Positions 43,811 to 52,645 of a stretch of 64,000 nucleotides of DNA are shown here, piece after piece (positions within the stretch are counted from its first letter, which is position 1; each line of letters opens with the position of its first letter). A program made the translations under genes and the position numbers. This stretch comes from Salipiger thiooxidans (GTDB taxonomy: Bacteria; Pseudomonadota; Alphaproteobacteria; Rhodobacterales; Rhodobacteraceae), in assembly GCF_900102075.1 (NCBI RefSeq), contig NZ_FNAV01000007.1:62001-126000 (forward strand), read 5' to 3'. The notes beneath the pieces were generated by a model. The model did no database searches, was not told where the DNA came from, and saw only the letters and a list, made by a program, of their open reading frames with translations.

Positions 43811-46167
43811 CGCCCGACGACACCACCCTCGTCGGCCGCTCGGTGCCCCGGCGCGAGGACCGCGCGCTGGTCGCGGGCCAGGGGCGTTACCTCGACGACA
43901 TCGCAAGCCCCGGCGGGCTGCACGCGGCCTTCCTGCGCAGCCCCTACGCCCACGCCACCATCGGCGGGGCCGATCTCGACGATATCCGCGCCATGCCCGG
44001 GGTCGTCGCCGTCTACACCGCGAAGGAGCTGGCCGCCCTGCTCCCCGGCGGGCAGCGGCTGGCGACGGGCCTGCCCTCCTCGTCCATCGCCTTCGCGCTC
44101 GACCGCCCGATCCTCCCCGAGGCAGAGGCCGTCTACGTGGGCGAGGCGCTCGCCATGGTCGTGGCCGTGACCCGCGCCGAGGCCGAGGACGCCGCCGAGG
44201 CCATCGACCTCGATCTCGACCCGCTCGACCCGGTGGCCGACCTCGAAAGCGCCGCGCGGGACGATGCGCCCAAGGCCCACGCCCACCTGCCGCACAACCG
44301 GCTTGCCAGCTTCGGCTTCGACTACGGCGACATCGGGGCGGCCTTCGACGGCGCCGCGCATGTGGTCTCGCGCCGGTTCCGCATCGACCGGGGCGGCGCG
44401 CATTCCATGGAAGGGCGCGGCGTGCTGGCGGCGCCCGACGCGATGACCGGGCGGCTCTCGGTCTGGTCCTCGACCCAGACCCCGCACGCGCTCAAGCGCC
44501 ACATCTGCACGCTGCTCGCCCGCGACGAGGGTGACGTCGACGTCACCGCCCCCGACCTCGGCGGCGGCTTCGGTCCCAAGCTCGTCACCTACCCCGAGGA
44601 AATCGCCGTCGCCGCCGCGGCGCAGGCGCTCGGCCGCCCGGTGCGCTGGGTCGAGGACCGGCGCGAGCATTTCCTCGCCGCCTGCCAGGAGCGCGAGCAG
44701 CTCTGGACCGTCGAAATGGCCTTCGACGCCGGCGGCCGCATCCTCGGCCTGCGCGGCACGCTGCTGCACGACCACGGCGCGTGGACCGCGCGCGGGCTCA
44801 ACGTGCCCTACGCCTCGGGCATGATGCTGCCGCTGATGTACGACGTGCCCGCCTATGACCTGAACATCGTCGTCACCGTCACCAACAAGACGCCCGTCAC
44901 CCCGGTGCGCGGTGCCGGCCAGCCGCAGGCGACCTACGTGATGGAGCGCCTGCTCGACGCCGGCGCCCGCGTCTGCGGGCTCGACCGCGCCGAGATCCGC
45001 CGCCGCAACCTCGTGACACCGGACCGGATGCCCTGCCCGCGCCCGCTCAAGCTGCGCTCGGGCGAGCCCGTCGTGCTCGACAGCGGCGACTACCCCGAGA
45101 CCCAGCGCAAGGCGCTCGACGGTATCGGCTGGGACGGGTTCGAAACCCGCCGCGCCGAGGCCCGCAGCCGCGGCAAGCGGCTTGGGGTCGGCCTTGCCAA
45201 CTACGTCGAGGGCACCGGCCGCGGACCGTATGAAACGGTGAGCGTGCGCATCGCGCGCGACGGCCGCGTCAAGGTCAACACCGGCGCCGCCGCCATGGGA
45301 CAGGGCGTCGGCACGGCGCTGGCGCAGATCGTCGCCGACCACCTCGGGCGCGCGCCCGCCACCATCGACCTGACGCTGGGCGACACACGCGAGCCCTACG
45401 GCTTCGGCGGCTTCAACAGCCGCCAGACCGTGGTCGCCGGCGCCTCTGCCGATGCCGCCGCACGGATCGTGCGCGGCAAGGTGCTGCAGGTCGCGTCGCA
45501 CCTGCTCGGCCTGCCCGGGGACGCGCTCGACATCGAGGCCGACCGGGTGGTCGTGAGGGGCAGCAACAGCGGCCAGAGCCTGTCGCTTGCCGAGATCGCC
45601 ACCGCCTCCGAGGGCCTGCCCGGCTACCGCCTGCCCGGGATCGAGACCCCTGGCCTGCAGGCCACCGAGCGCGTGCTGGTCGAGGGCATGGCCTTTGCCA
45701 ACGGCGCGCTCGCCGCCGAGGTCGAGGTCGACGAGGCCACCGGCGCGGTGCGGGTGGCGAGGCTCTTCCTCGCCCATGACTGCGGCCGCATGGTCAACCC
45801 GCAGATGGTCGACGGCCAGATCATGGGCGGCCTCGCCCACGGACTCGGCAATGCGCTCTATGAGAAGATGAGCTTTGACGACGAGGCCCAGCCCCTGACC
45901 GGCAGCCTCGCCGACTACCTTCTGGTCAGCAGCGCCGAGATGCCGGTGATCGAGATCGCGCACAGCGAAAGCCTCAGCCCGCAGAACGCGCTCGGCGTAA
46001 AGGGCGTAGGCGAAAGCGGCGTGATCCCCACCGCCGCCGCCATCGCCTCGGCGGTGGAACACGCGCTCGAGGATCTCGGCGTCGAGATCGCCGAGGCCCC
46101 GCTGACGCCGCAGGCCCTGCATGCCGCGATCCGCGCGGCGAAGGCCGCGAAAGGAGACACGACATGA
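43807..46167 (+). CDS. Xanthine dehydrogenase-family molybdopterin-binding large subunit, copy 2
   Basis: The protein has 786 residues; the start is the ATG overlapping the copy-1 stop by 4 bp. Features are VGRSVPRREDRALVAGQGRY, LGGGFGPKLVTYPEE, the loop TPVTPVRGAGQPQATYVMER (form II-like rather than the CO-dehydrogenase cysteine loop), AAMGQGVGTALAQI and the catalytic glutamate in GVKGVGESG. It is clearly diverged from copy 1, especially in the substrate loop, so the two probably handle different substrates or form a mixed enzyme. It is followed, coupled, by a class II aldolase gene. Confidence 0.88.
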   Translation: MTPDDTTLVGRSVPRREDRALVAGQGRYLDDIASPGGLHAAFLRSPYAHATIGGADLDDIRAMPGVVAVYTAKELAALLPGGQRLATGLPSSSIAFALDRPILPEAEAVYVGEALAMVVAVTRAEAEDAAEAIDLDLDPLDPVADLESAARDDAPKAHAHLPHNRLASFGFDYGDIGAAFDGAAHVVSRRFRIDRGGAHSMEGRGVLAAPDAMTGRLSVWSSTQTPHALKRHICTLLARDEGDVDVTAPDLGGGFGPKLVTYPEEIAVAAAAQALGRPVRWVEDRREHFLAACQEREQLWTVEMAFDAGGRILGLRGTLLHDHGAWTARGLNVPYASGMMLPLMYDVPAYDLNIVVTVTNKTPVTPVRGAGQPQATYVMERLLDAGARVCGLDRAEIRRRNLVTPDRMPCPRPLKLRSGEPVVLDSGDYPETQRKALDGIGWDGFETRRAEARSRGKRLGVGLANYVEGTGRGPYETVSVRIARDGRVKVNTGAAAMGQGVGTALAQIVADHLGRAPATIDLTLGDTREPYGFGGFNSRQTVVAGASADAAARIVRGKVLQVASHLLGLPGDALDIEADRVVVRGSNSGQSLSLAEIATASEGLPGYRLPGIETPGLQATERVLVEGMAFANGALAAEVEVDEATGAVRVARLFLAHDCGRMVNPQMVDGQIMGGLAHGLGNALYEKMSFDDEAQPLTGSLADYLLVSSAEMPVIEIAHSESLSPQNALGVKGVGESGVIPTAAAIASAVEHALEDLGVEIAEAPLTPQALHAAIRAAKAAKGDTT

Positions 46168-46898
46168 CCATCCCCCGTCCGCAGGCGCTGCTCGACCAGC
46201 TTGTCACCGCCACGCGCATCCTCGTGCACGAGGGCGTCATGGATGTCTTCGGTCATGTCGCCCTGCGCGATCCCTCGGACCCGGGCGTGTTCTGGCTCGC
46301 CCGCGCCGGGGCGCCCGCGCGGCTGACCGCCGGTGACCTCCTGCCCTTCGACCTCGACGGCGCCCCGCTCGAACCCACCGATGCCGCGCTCTTCTCCGAG
46401 CGCTTCATCCACGCCGCCGTGTTCCGCGCCGATGCCACCGCGCAGGCCAGCGTCCACCACCATGCGGCCGCCCTCATGCCCTATTGCATGGGCGGCCGCC
46501 CGCTGGTGGCGCTCAGCCAGACCGGTGCCTGGATGGGTGCCGAGGTGCCGCTCTGGGACAGCCGCGCGTCCTTCGGCGACACCAACATGCTGGTGACCGA
46601 CATGGCGCAGGCGACCGACCTCGCCGCCGCCCTCACCCCGGGCCGCATCGTGCTGATGCGCGGCCATGGCGTGCTGGTGACGGGCACGGGCCCCGAGGAC
46701 GTGGTGTTCCGCTGCATCCACGCCTGCCGCGAGGCCGAAACCCTGACCGCGGCCCTGACCCTTGGCCCGGTGACCCCGCTGTCCGAGGGCGAGATCGCCC
46801 TTGCCGGAACCCCCGCCCCTGCGGCGGTCCGGCGCGGCTGGGACCACTGGACCGCCCGCCTTCCCGGCGACACGACCTATCGAAAAGGAGCGCAGTGA
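46164..46898 (+). CDS. Class II aldolase/adducin-family protein
   Basis: The protein has 244 residues. The zinc-binding histidines appear in QASVHHHAAALM and in LMRGHGVLVTG, and an N-terminal DVFGHVALRDP segment matches the family. Members are fuculose-phosphate-type aldolases or decarboxylases acting on small hydroxy-acids. It is embedded between the large subunits and the FAD subunit gene of the Mo-hydroxylase (overlaps of 4 bp and 1 bp), so it should act on a product of that pathway, perhaps a decarboxylation or retro-aldol step (inference). Confidence 0.82.
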   Translation: MTIPRPQALLDQLVTATRILVHEGVMDVFGHVALRDPSDPGVFWLARAGAPARLTAGDLLPFDLDGAPLEPTDAALFSERFIHAAVFRADATAQASVHHHAAALMPYCMGGRPLVALSQTGAWMGAEVPLWDSRASFGDTNMLVTDMAQATDLAAALTPGRIVLMRGHGVLVTGTGPEDVVFRCIHACREAETLTAALTLGPVTPLSEGEIALAGTPAPAAVRRGWDHWTARLPGDTTYRKGAQ

Positions 46899-47785
46899 TG
46901 AAACCCGCGCCGTTCACCTATTACCGACCGACCAGCCTCGGGGATGCCGCGCAGCGCCTGCGCGACGGCGCCGACGAGGGCGCGCTGGTCATCGCCGGCG
47001 GCCAGAGCCTCGTTCCCATGATGGCGCTCCGGGTGGCCTACGCGACCGAGCTCATCGACCTGAACGCGCTGGACGGGCTCGGCACGCCGCGGGTCGAGGG
47101 CGACAGCTTCGTGATCCCGACCCTCACCCGCCACGCCACCTTCCATGACACCGAAGCCGCGCCCGCGCCGCTCGGCGCGCTGCTGCACGGGGTGGCCGAG
47201 CACATCGCCCACTACCCGATCCGCCAGCGCGGCACCTTCGGCGGCTCGCTCAGCCACGCCGACCCCTCGTCGGAATGGTGCCTGGTGACCGCAACCCTGG
47301 ACGGCACCATCCACCTGCTCTCGGCGGACGGGCCCCGCACCGTGGAGGCCGCCGACTGGAGCGATGGCCCCATGAGCACCACGCGCGAGCCCGACGAGAT
47401 CCTCACCGAAGTGCACCTGCCGCTGCTGCCCGGGAACACGCTCTGGGGCTTCTACGAGTTCAACCGCCGCGCCGGCGACTTCGCGCTCGGCATGGCCCTC
47501 TGCGTGCTCGAGATGGACGGCGACAGCGTCGTCGCCGCCCGCATCGGCCTCGGCGGCATCGAGGACCACCCCCGCCGCATCCCCGAGGCCGAGGACGCAC
47601 TCGTGGGCCAGCCCCTTGACGCGGCCAGCATCGGTGCCGCCGCCTCCGCCGCAATGCAGGCCGTCGACCCGATGGAAGACACCACAACCTCTGCCGGGTA
47701 CCGCCGCGACCTGACCGGCACCGTGATCACCCGCGCGCTCGAGGCCGCCCGCAACCGGGCGCCCGCACCGGCCGAAACCGCCTGA
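46898..47785 (+). CDS. Mo-hydroxylase FAD-binding subunit (CoxM/XdhB type)
   Basis: The protein has 295 residues. FAD motifs are LVIAGGQSLVPMMALRVA (residues ~28-45) and RQRGTFGGSLSHADPSSE (near residue 110), followed by the CO_deh_flav_C domain. It passes electrons from the iron-sulfur subunit to an acceptor. The ATG overlaps the aldolase stop by one base; the 2Fe-2S subunit gene follows after 10 bp. It is the only FAD subunit for two large subunits. Confidence 0.92.
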   Translation: MKPAPFTYYRPTSLGDAAQRLRDGADEGALVIAGGQSLVPMMALRVAYATELIDLNALDGLGTPRVEGDSFVIPTLTRHATFHDTEAAPAPLGALLHGVAEHIAHYPIRQRGTFGGSLSHADPSSEWCLVTATLDGTIHLLSADGPRTVEAADWSDGPMSTTREPDEILTEVHLPLLPGNTLWGFYEFNRRAGDFALGMALCVLEMDGDSVVAARIGLGGIEDHPRRIPEAEDALVGQPLDAASIGAAASAAMQAVDPMEDTTTSAGYRRDLTGTVITRALEAARNRAPAPAETA

Positions 47786-47795
47786 GGACCCCGAT

Positions 47796-48293
47796 ATGTC
47801 AGACAAGACCGACATCACCCTGACCGTCAACGGAACCGAGCGCACGATCTCCTGCGTGCCGCGCAAGACCCTTGCCGATGCCCTGCGCGAGGATTGCCGC
47901 CTGACCGGCACCCACGTCGGCTGCGAGCACGGCGTGTGCGGCGCCTGCACCGTCATGGTCAACGGCGCGCCGGTGCGCTCGTGCCTGATGTTCGCCGTGC
48001 AGGCCGAGGGCGCCGAGGTGCGCACCGTCGAGGGGCTCGCCCCCGAGGGCGGGCTCTCCGAACTGCAGCAGGCCTTCATCGACAACCACGCACTGCAATG
48101 CGGCTTCTGCACGCCGGGCTTCCTCATGCTGATCACCGGCGCGCTCGAGAAGGACCCCGGGATGAGCGACGAAGACCTGACCGAGGTGCTCTCGTCCAAC
48201 CTCTGCCGCTGCACCGGCTACCGCAACATCGTGCGCGCCGCGCTGGCGGCCGCACCCGCCATCCGCGCCCGGGCCAGGGAGGCCGCCGCATGA
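47796..48293 (+). CDS. Mo-hydroxylase 2Fe-2S subunit (CoxS/XdhC type)
   Basis: The protein has 165 residues. The N-terminal plant-type cluster is CEHGVCGACTVMVNG with a fourth Cys in VRSCL. The C-terminal cluster uses CGFCTPG and CRCTGYRNI. Both [2Fe-2S] sites are complete. It carries electrons from the molybdenum centre to the FAD subunit. The next gene starts 4 bp inside it. Confidence 0.94.
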   Translation: MSDKTDITLTVNGTERTISCVPRKTLADALREDCRLTGTHVGCEHGVCGACTVMVNGAPVRSCLMFAVQAEGAEVRTVEGLAPEGGLSELQQAFIDNHALQCGFCTPGFLMLITGALEKDPGMSDEDLTEVLSSNLCRCTGYRNIVRAALAAAPAIRARAREAAA

Positions 48294-49186
48294 GCCTGAT
48301 CACCCTCAAGACCCACGACCGCTACGACTACAGCCCCCTGCCCCAGCGCCCGGATTTCGCCTGGCCCGGGGGCAAGCGCCTGTCGGTGGCGATCTGCAAC
48401 AACATCGAGGTGTTCAGCTTCCGCGACGGGCTCGGCAGCGACAGCGCCCAGGTCGGCGCGCCGCAGACCTCGCGAAACTACGCGTGGCGCGACTACGGCA
48501 ACCGCGTCGGCCAGTGGTACCTCTTCGACCTGCTCGACGAGATGGGCCTGCCCGCCTCGCACAACTTCAACTCGCTGCTCTTCGATCACTGCCCGGCCAT
48601 CGCCGACCGCATGATCGCCCGCGGCGACGAGTTCATCGGCCACGGCCGCAGCAACGCCGAACGGCAGGACGTGCTGCCCCCCGCCGAGGAAGAGGCGCTG
48701 ATCCGCGAAGCCTACGACGCGATCACGGCCTATACCGGCAAGGCCCCCGCGGGCTGGCTCGGGCCCTATCTGGCGCAGACCGACATCACGCTCGACCTGC
48801 TGCGCGAGGTGGGCTTCTCCTACGTGCTCGACTGGCCGGCGGACGACCAGCCGTTCTGGATGCGCACCCGCACACGGCCGATCCTCTCGGTGCCCTACTC
48901 CATCGAGGTCAACGACAGCCCGGTCATGGCCTTCCGGCAGGAGGGCCCGGCGAGCTTTGAGCGCATGATGATCGACCAGTTCGACGAGATGCTTCTGCAA
49001 AGCGCCAGGTACCCGCTCTGCTACACCATCGTGCTGCACCCCTTCGTGATCGGCCACCCCTACCGCCTGCGTGCCCTGCGCCGGGCGCTCGCGCATATCA
49101 TGGAACACCGCGACGACATCTGGATCACCACGCCGGGCGCCGTCGCCGAGCATTACGCAACCCTCTTCCCCGCAGGCTCCGCATGA
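48290..49186 (+). CDS. Polysaccharide deacetylase-fold hydrolase, PuuE-like
   Basis: The protein has 298 residues. It has the NodB-type fold as in PuuE and related N-acyl hydrolases: VAICNNIEVFSF at the first strand, PASHNFNSLLFD, EFIGHGRSN and PAGWLGPYLAQT. The usual metal-binding Asp pair of sugar deacetylases is replaced by Asn-Asn-Ile-Glu, as in the PuuE (allantoinase-type) branch, so it is unlikely to act on polysaccharides. It probably opens a cyclic amide/ureide or removes a formyl/carbamoyl group. It is coupled to both neighbours by 4-bp overlaps. Confidence 0.8.
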   Translation: MSLITLKTHDRYDYSPLPQRPDFAWPGGKRLSVAICNNIEVFSFRDGLGSDSAQVGAPQTSRNYAWRDYGNRVGQWYLFDLLDEMGLPASHNFNSLLFDHCPAIADRMIARGDEFIGHGRSNAERQDVLPPAEEEALIREAYDAITAYTGKAPAGWLGPYLAQTDITLDLLREVGFSYVLDWPADDQPFWMRTRTRPILSVPYSIEVNDSPVMAFRQEGPASFERMMIDQFDEMLLQSARYPLCYTIVLHPFVIGHPYRLRALRRALAHIMEHRDDIWITTPGAVAEHYATLFPAGSA

Positions 49187-49893
49187 CCGGCAAGATTTGG
49201 GACGACTTCATCACCGAGCGTGACCGCAAGGTCTTTGCCGCGGCGGGTTACGGCGTGCGCGGCACCCTGCCCGCCCGCCCCGCGCTGCTGCTCGTGGGCT
49301 TCAACCAGGGCAACCTCGACACCATCCCCTCGGCGCAGGCGGCGCTCGACGCGGTGCGGCCGCTGGTGACCGCGGCCCGCGCGCAGGGCCTGCCGGTGAT
49401 CCACGCCACCGGCGCCACCCGCCCCGACGCATGGGACCGCCCGCAGGAGGACGGCCGCGCGGCGGGTGCCGACCCGCTGGCCGAGACCGCCTTAGCAGAG
49501 GCGCTGCAACCCGCGCCCACCGACATCGTGATCCGCCGTCAGGCGCCGTCGGCCTTCTTCGACAGCGACCTCATGAGCCTGCTGAACCTGCTCGGCGCCG
49601 ACGGCATCGTCATCGCGGGCGGCGCCACCGCCGGGGCCATGCGCGCCACGGTGATCGACGCGTTCAGCCTCAACCTGCGCGTCGCCATCGCCGAGGACGC
49701 CTGCTTCGACGCCTGGGAGGCCAGCCACGCCATGGCGCTCTGCGACCTGCAGGCGAAATACGCCGACCCGCTGAGCGCGGCCGGGCTCGCCGACTGGGTC
49801 GCCACCCTGCCCGGCGACATGTTCGCCCTGCCGAAGGGCTGCGCCGACAAGCGGCTCGACCTCATGCCCGCCTACGGAAAGATCCCCCGATGA
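49183..49893 (+). CDS. Isochorismatase-fold protein lacking the catalytic triad
   Basis: The protein has 236 residues. It aligns along its length with the protein encoded by the next gene but has lost all three catalytic residues of cysteine hydrolases. The Asp of the first strand is Gly (ALLLVGFNQG versus ALLVIDVSWG), the Lys is Arg (VIRRQAPSAFF versus VYKRKPSAFF), and the Cys is Ala (GGATAGAMRA versus GTTTSGCVRA). The rest of the fold, including SAFF and EDACFD, is kept and the frame is intact. It is therefore probably a pseudoenzyme partner or an enzyme with new chemistry rather than a decayed gene. Confidence 0.8.
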   Translation: MTGKIWDDFITERDRKVFAAAGYGVRGTLPARPALLLVGFNQGNLDTIPSAQAALDAVRPLVTAARAQGLPVIHATGATRPDAWDRPQEDGRAAGADPLAETALAEALQPAPTDIVIRRQAPSAFFDSDLMSLLNLLGADGIVIAGGATAGAMRATVIDAFSLNLRVAIAEDACFDAWEASHAMALCDLQAKYADPLSAAGLADWVATLPGDMFALPKGCADKRLDLMPAYGKIPR

Positions 49894-50615
49894 TCTGGGA
49901 CGACTACCTCTCTGCCGCAGATCGCGACCGCCTTGCCACGACCGGGCTCACCGGGCCTGCGGGCCTTGGCCAGCGCCCCGCGCTTCTGGTCATCGACGTG
50001 TCCTGGGGCTTTGCGGGCGACCGGCCCGGCGAGGACATCCTCGACAGCATCCGCCGCTGGCCCAACTCCTGCGGGGCCGAGAGCTGGGACGCGGTCGACC
50101 GCATCGCCGCGCTCTGCACCGCCGCCCGCGCCCGCGGGATCCCGGTGCTCTACACCACCGGCCGCGCCCGCGGCGACGCCTGGGACGTGGGCAGCTGGTC
50201 GTGGAAGAACTCGCGCACCGGCGAGCAGGTGCCCGCGACGCCGCAGGACCGCGACGCCAACGAGATCGTCTCGGCGCTGACGCCCGAGGCGCGCGACCTG
50301 CTGGTCTACAAGCGCAAGCCCTCGGCCTTCTTCTCGGCCCCCACCGCCACCCATCTGCGCCGCCTCGGCTGCGACAGCGTGCTGCTGACCGGGACCACCA
50401 CCTCGGGCTGTGTGCGGGCCAGCGCGGTCGACGCCTACAGCCACGGCTTCAAGGTCGCCGCCATCGAGGACGGCTGCTTCGACCGCGCCCAGTCGAGCCA
50501 CGCGGTGGCGCTCTTCGATATCGCCATGCGCTACGGCGCGGTGATCGACAGCACCGCGGCGCTCGGCCACATGGCGGCGCTCGCGGCCCCCTCGGCCCCC
50601 GCCCTGCCGGGCTGA
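49890..50615 (+). CDS. Isochorismatase-family cysteine hydrolase
   Basis: The protein has 241 residues with an intact triad: Asp in ALLVIDVSWGF, Lys in VYKRKPSAFF and nucleophilic Cys in GTTTSGCVRASAVDAYSHG, followed by EDGCFDRAQSSHAVALFD. The closest known activities in this layout are N-carbamoylsarcosine amidase and maleamate/ureidoacrylate hydrolases, which release ammonia or CO2 plus ammonia from a small amide. It is the last gene of the plus-strand operon and is followed by a terminator. Confidence 0.87.
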   Translation: MIWDDYLSAADRDRLATTGLTGPAGLGQRPALLVIDVSWGFAGDRPGEDILDSIRRWPNSCGAESWDAVDRIAALCTAARARGIPVLYTTGRARGDAWDVGSWSWKNSRTGEQVPATPQDRDANEIVSALTPEARDLLVYKRKPSAFFSAPTATHLRRLGCDSVLLTGTTTSGCVRASAVDAYSHGFKVAAIEDGCFDRAQSSHAVALFDIAMRYGAVIDSTAALGHMAALAAPSAPALPG

Positions 50616-50639
50616 CCACGACCCCCGCGACAAACGGAA

Positions 50640-50672
50640 ACGGCGCCCGCGAGGGCGCCGTCTTTCGTTTTG
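50640..50672 (+). terminator. Rho-independent terminator of the Mo-hydroxylase operon
   Basis: ACGGCGCCC (50640-50648), loop GCGA, and GGGCGCCGT (50653-50661) form a perfect hairpin followed by CTTTCGTTTTG. It lies 25 bp after the last cysteine hydrolase gene and faces the convergent TRAP operon, whose last gene ends at 50699. Confidence 0.9.
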
Positions 50673-50698
50673 CAGACGTGGTTTTCCGGTGCTGACCC

Positions 50699-52012
50699 TC
50701 AGCGGGTCAGCGACGGCAGGAAGGTCACCAGCGGCGGGAAGGCCGCCATGATCACCATGCCGAGGATGAAGATCCACACGAAGGGCCATGCCGAGCGGAA
50801 GATCGCGGTCATCGGCTCGTTCGGGGCAGACCCCTGCAACGCGAAGAGCACGTAGCCGAAGGGCGGCGTGATGCCCCCGACGGTGATGTTCACGAGGAAG
50901 ATCAGCCAGAACCACAGCGGATCGAAGCCGTAATGCGCCACGATGGGCGAATAGATCGGCACAACGATCAGCATCAGCGCGGTCTGGTCGATGAACATGC
51001 ACATGATGAAGGGGAAAGCCATCAGCACCAGCAGCATCGCCCAGCCCGGCAGGTCCATGGCGCTGATCATCGAGGTCATGGCCGAGATCCCGCCGCTCAT
51101 CGCGAGCAGCTGGCTGAACATCTTCGACGACGCCATGATCAGCAGGATCATCGCCGAGATCCTGGTGGCCGAGAGCACCGACTCCTTCAGCACCGAGAAG
51201 CTCAGCCGCTCGTAAATCATCGTCGTCGCCAGCGCGCCCAGCACGCCGGTCGCCGCCGCCTCGGAGGGCGTGGCGATGCCGGCCATGATGAAGCCCATGA
51301 TCGAGCCCACGATGATGGTGAAGGGCGCAAGCGACAGCAGCGCCTTCAGCACGTCGCCGGGGCCGCGCTCGGGCGGCACGTCCTCGGCGTCGGTGTCGAG
51401 CGACGGGTCGAGCCGGATGCGGATCAGGATGTAGGAGACGAAGAGCACCGCCAGCATCAGACCCGGCACGATGCCCCCCACCAGCATGTCGCCGATCGAG
51501 ACCCCCGCCAGCGTGCCCACGATGATCGCCAGCAGCGACGGCGGGATGATCGGCGCCAGCGACGCGCCTGAGACGATGGCGCCCATGGCCAGCGTCGACG
51601 AGCCGCCGCGCTCCTTGATGCCCGGCAGCAGGGTCTTGCCCAGCATCGCCGCCACCCCCATGGCCGCGCCCGAGAGCGCGCCGAAGACGGTCGAGAGCAC
51701 CACCGCCAGCACGAACTGGCGGCCGCGCACCCGGCCCACCAGCACCTCGATGGAGCGGAACATGACGGTCAGCGCCCGGCCCCGGAACAGCAGCTCTCCC
51801 AGCAGGATGAACAGCGGGATCGCGGTGAGCGATCCGGTGGTGGCGGTGTCGTAGATCGAGTTCGCCAGCAGCTTGAAGCCGTTGGCGCCGAGCAGCAGGA
51901 AAGTGCCGCCGACGTTGACGATCAGGAAGGTGACGAAGATCGGCAGCCCGGTGCCGAAGAGCAGCAGCAGCGCGCCGGTCAGCGCGAAGACGGCAGTGAT
52001 CCCGGTGATCAT
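50699..52012 (-). CDS. TRAP transporter large permease DctM
   Basis: The protein has 437 residues and about twelve hydrophobic helices. Family markers are GNAxGA-like VFGALSGAAMGVAAMLGKTLLPG, ASLAPIIPPSLLAIIVGTLAGVSIGDML and the C-terminal NITVGGITPPFGYVLFAL. Together with DctQ and DctP it forms a sodium-driven importer for an organic acid-like solute. It is the last gene of the minus-strand dctP-dctQ-dctM unit converging on the Mo-hydroxylase operon. Confidence 0.92.
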   Translation of the reverse strand: MITGITAVFALTGALLLLFGTGLPIFVTFLIVNVGGTFLLLGANGFKLLANSIYDTATTGSLTAIPLFILLGELLFRGRALTVMFRSIEVLVGRVRGRQFVLAVVLSTVFGALSGAAMGVAAMLGKTLLPGIKERGGSSTLAMGAIVSGASLAPIIPPSLLAIIVGTLAGVSIGDMLVGGIVPGLMLAVLFVSYILIRIRLDPSLDTDAEDVPPERGPGDVLKALLSLAPFTIIVGSIMGFIMAGIATPSEAAATGVLGALATTMIYERLSFSVLKESVLSATRISAMILLIMASSKMFSQLLAMSGGISAMTSMISAMDLPGWAMLLVLMAFPFIMCMFIDQTALMLIVVPIYSPIVAHYGFDPLWFWLIFLVNITVGGITPPFGYVLFALQGSAPNEPMTAIFRSAWPFVWIFILGMVIMAAFPPLVTFLPSLTR

Positions 52013-52533
52013 TGCGCCCCCTCCGCGACCCTGTGGTCAGCCCGCACGAGCTGCGCCAGCAGCACCAGTCCCGACATCAGGAACCCGTAGGCGATGGGCG
52101 CCGCGACGATCCACTTGGGGATCGCGATGAGCGACATGGTGTCGATGCCGCGCTCGTAGTTGTAGAGCGTCTGCTGCAGCGCGAGCCAGCCCACCATCAA
52201 ACAGACCACGGCCGAGATCAGCAGCCCGAGCCGCACCGCCATGGCCTCGATCCCGGCGGGCAGCCTGCCCTTGAACACCGTGACCGAGACATGCGCGCCG
52301 TCGCGCGTCAGCAGCGGCATGGCCAGGAAGACGGCGCCGCAGAGGAAGTACTTCACGAAGTCGCTTGCCCAGGCGGTCGGGGCGTTCAGCAGGTAGCGCA
52401 TGAACACCTCGATCGAATAGCTGGCAAGGATCCCCACCACGCAGAGCGCCCCGGCCCAGGCGCCCAGCCCGACCACCAGGTCCAATGCGCGCCACGGCCC
52501 CGAGGGTCCGGGCGTTCGGGGTTCAGTCGTCAT
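52009..52533 (-). CDS. TRAP transporter small permease DctQ
   Basis: The protein has 174 residues and four helices. The typical segment is SYSIEVFMRYLLNAPTAWASDFVKYFLCGAVFLAMPLLTRDGAHVSVTVF. The start at 52533 has GGAGG 9 bp upstream; the frame extends further but without conservation. It overlaps dctM by 4 bp. Confidence 0.88.
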   Translation of the reverse strand: MTTEPRTPGPSGPWRALDLVVGLGAWAGALCVVGILASYSIEVFMRYLLNAPTAWASDFVKYFLCGAVFLAMPLLTRDGAHVSVTVFKGRLPAGIEAMAVRLGLLISAVVCLMVGWLALQQTLYNYERGIDTMSLIAIPKWIVAAPIAYGFLMSGLVLLAQLVRADHRVAEGAQ

Positions 52534-52645
52534 CTTGGGGCGCCTCCTTCGCGGGGTCCTTGGTCGTGTCATTGGCCCGCATAACCGGGAAAGGCCGCCC
52601 CCGGAGAGCTCCGGAAGCGGCAATGGGTCCCTCGGAGGATCCGGT

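Noticed and set aside
43555-46122. 855-codon minus-strand frame opposite the second Mo large subunit
   Set aside because: Low-complexity antisense translation; the plus strand has the full xanthine dehydrogenase motif set.
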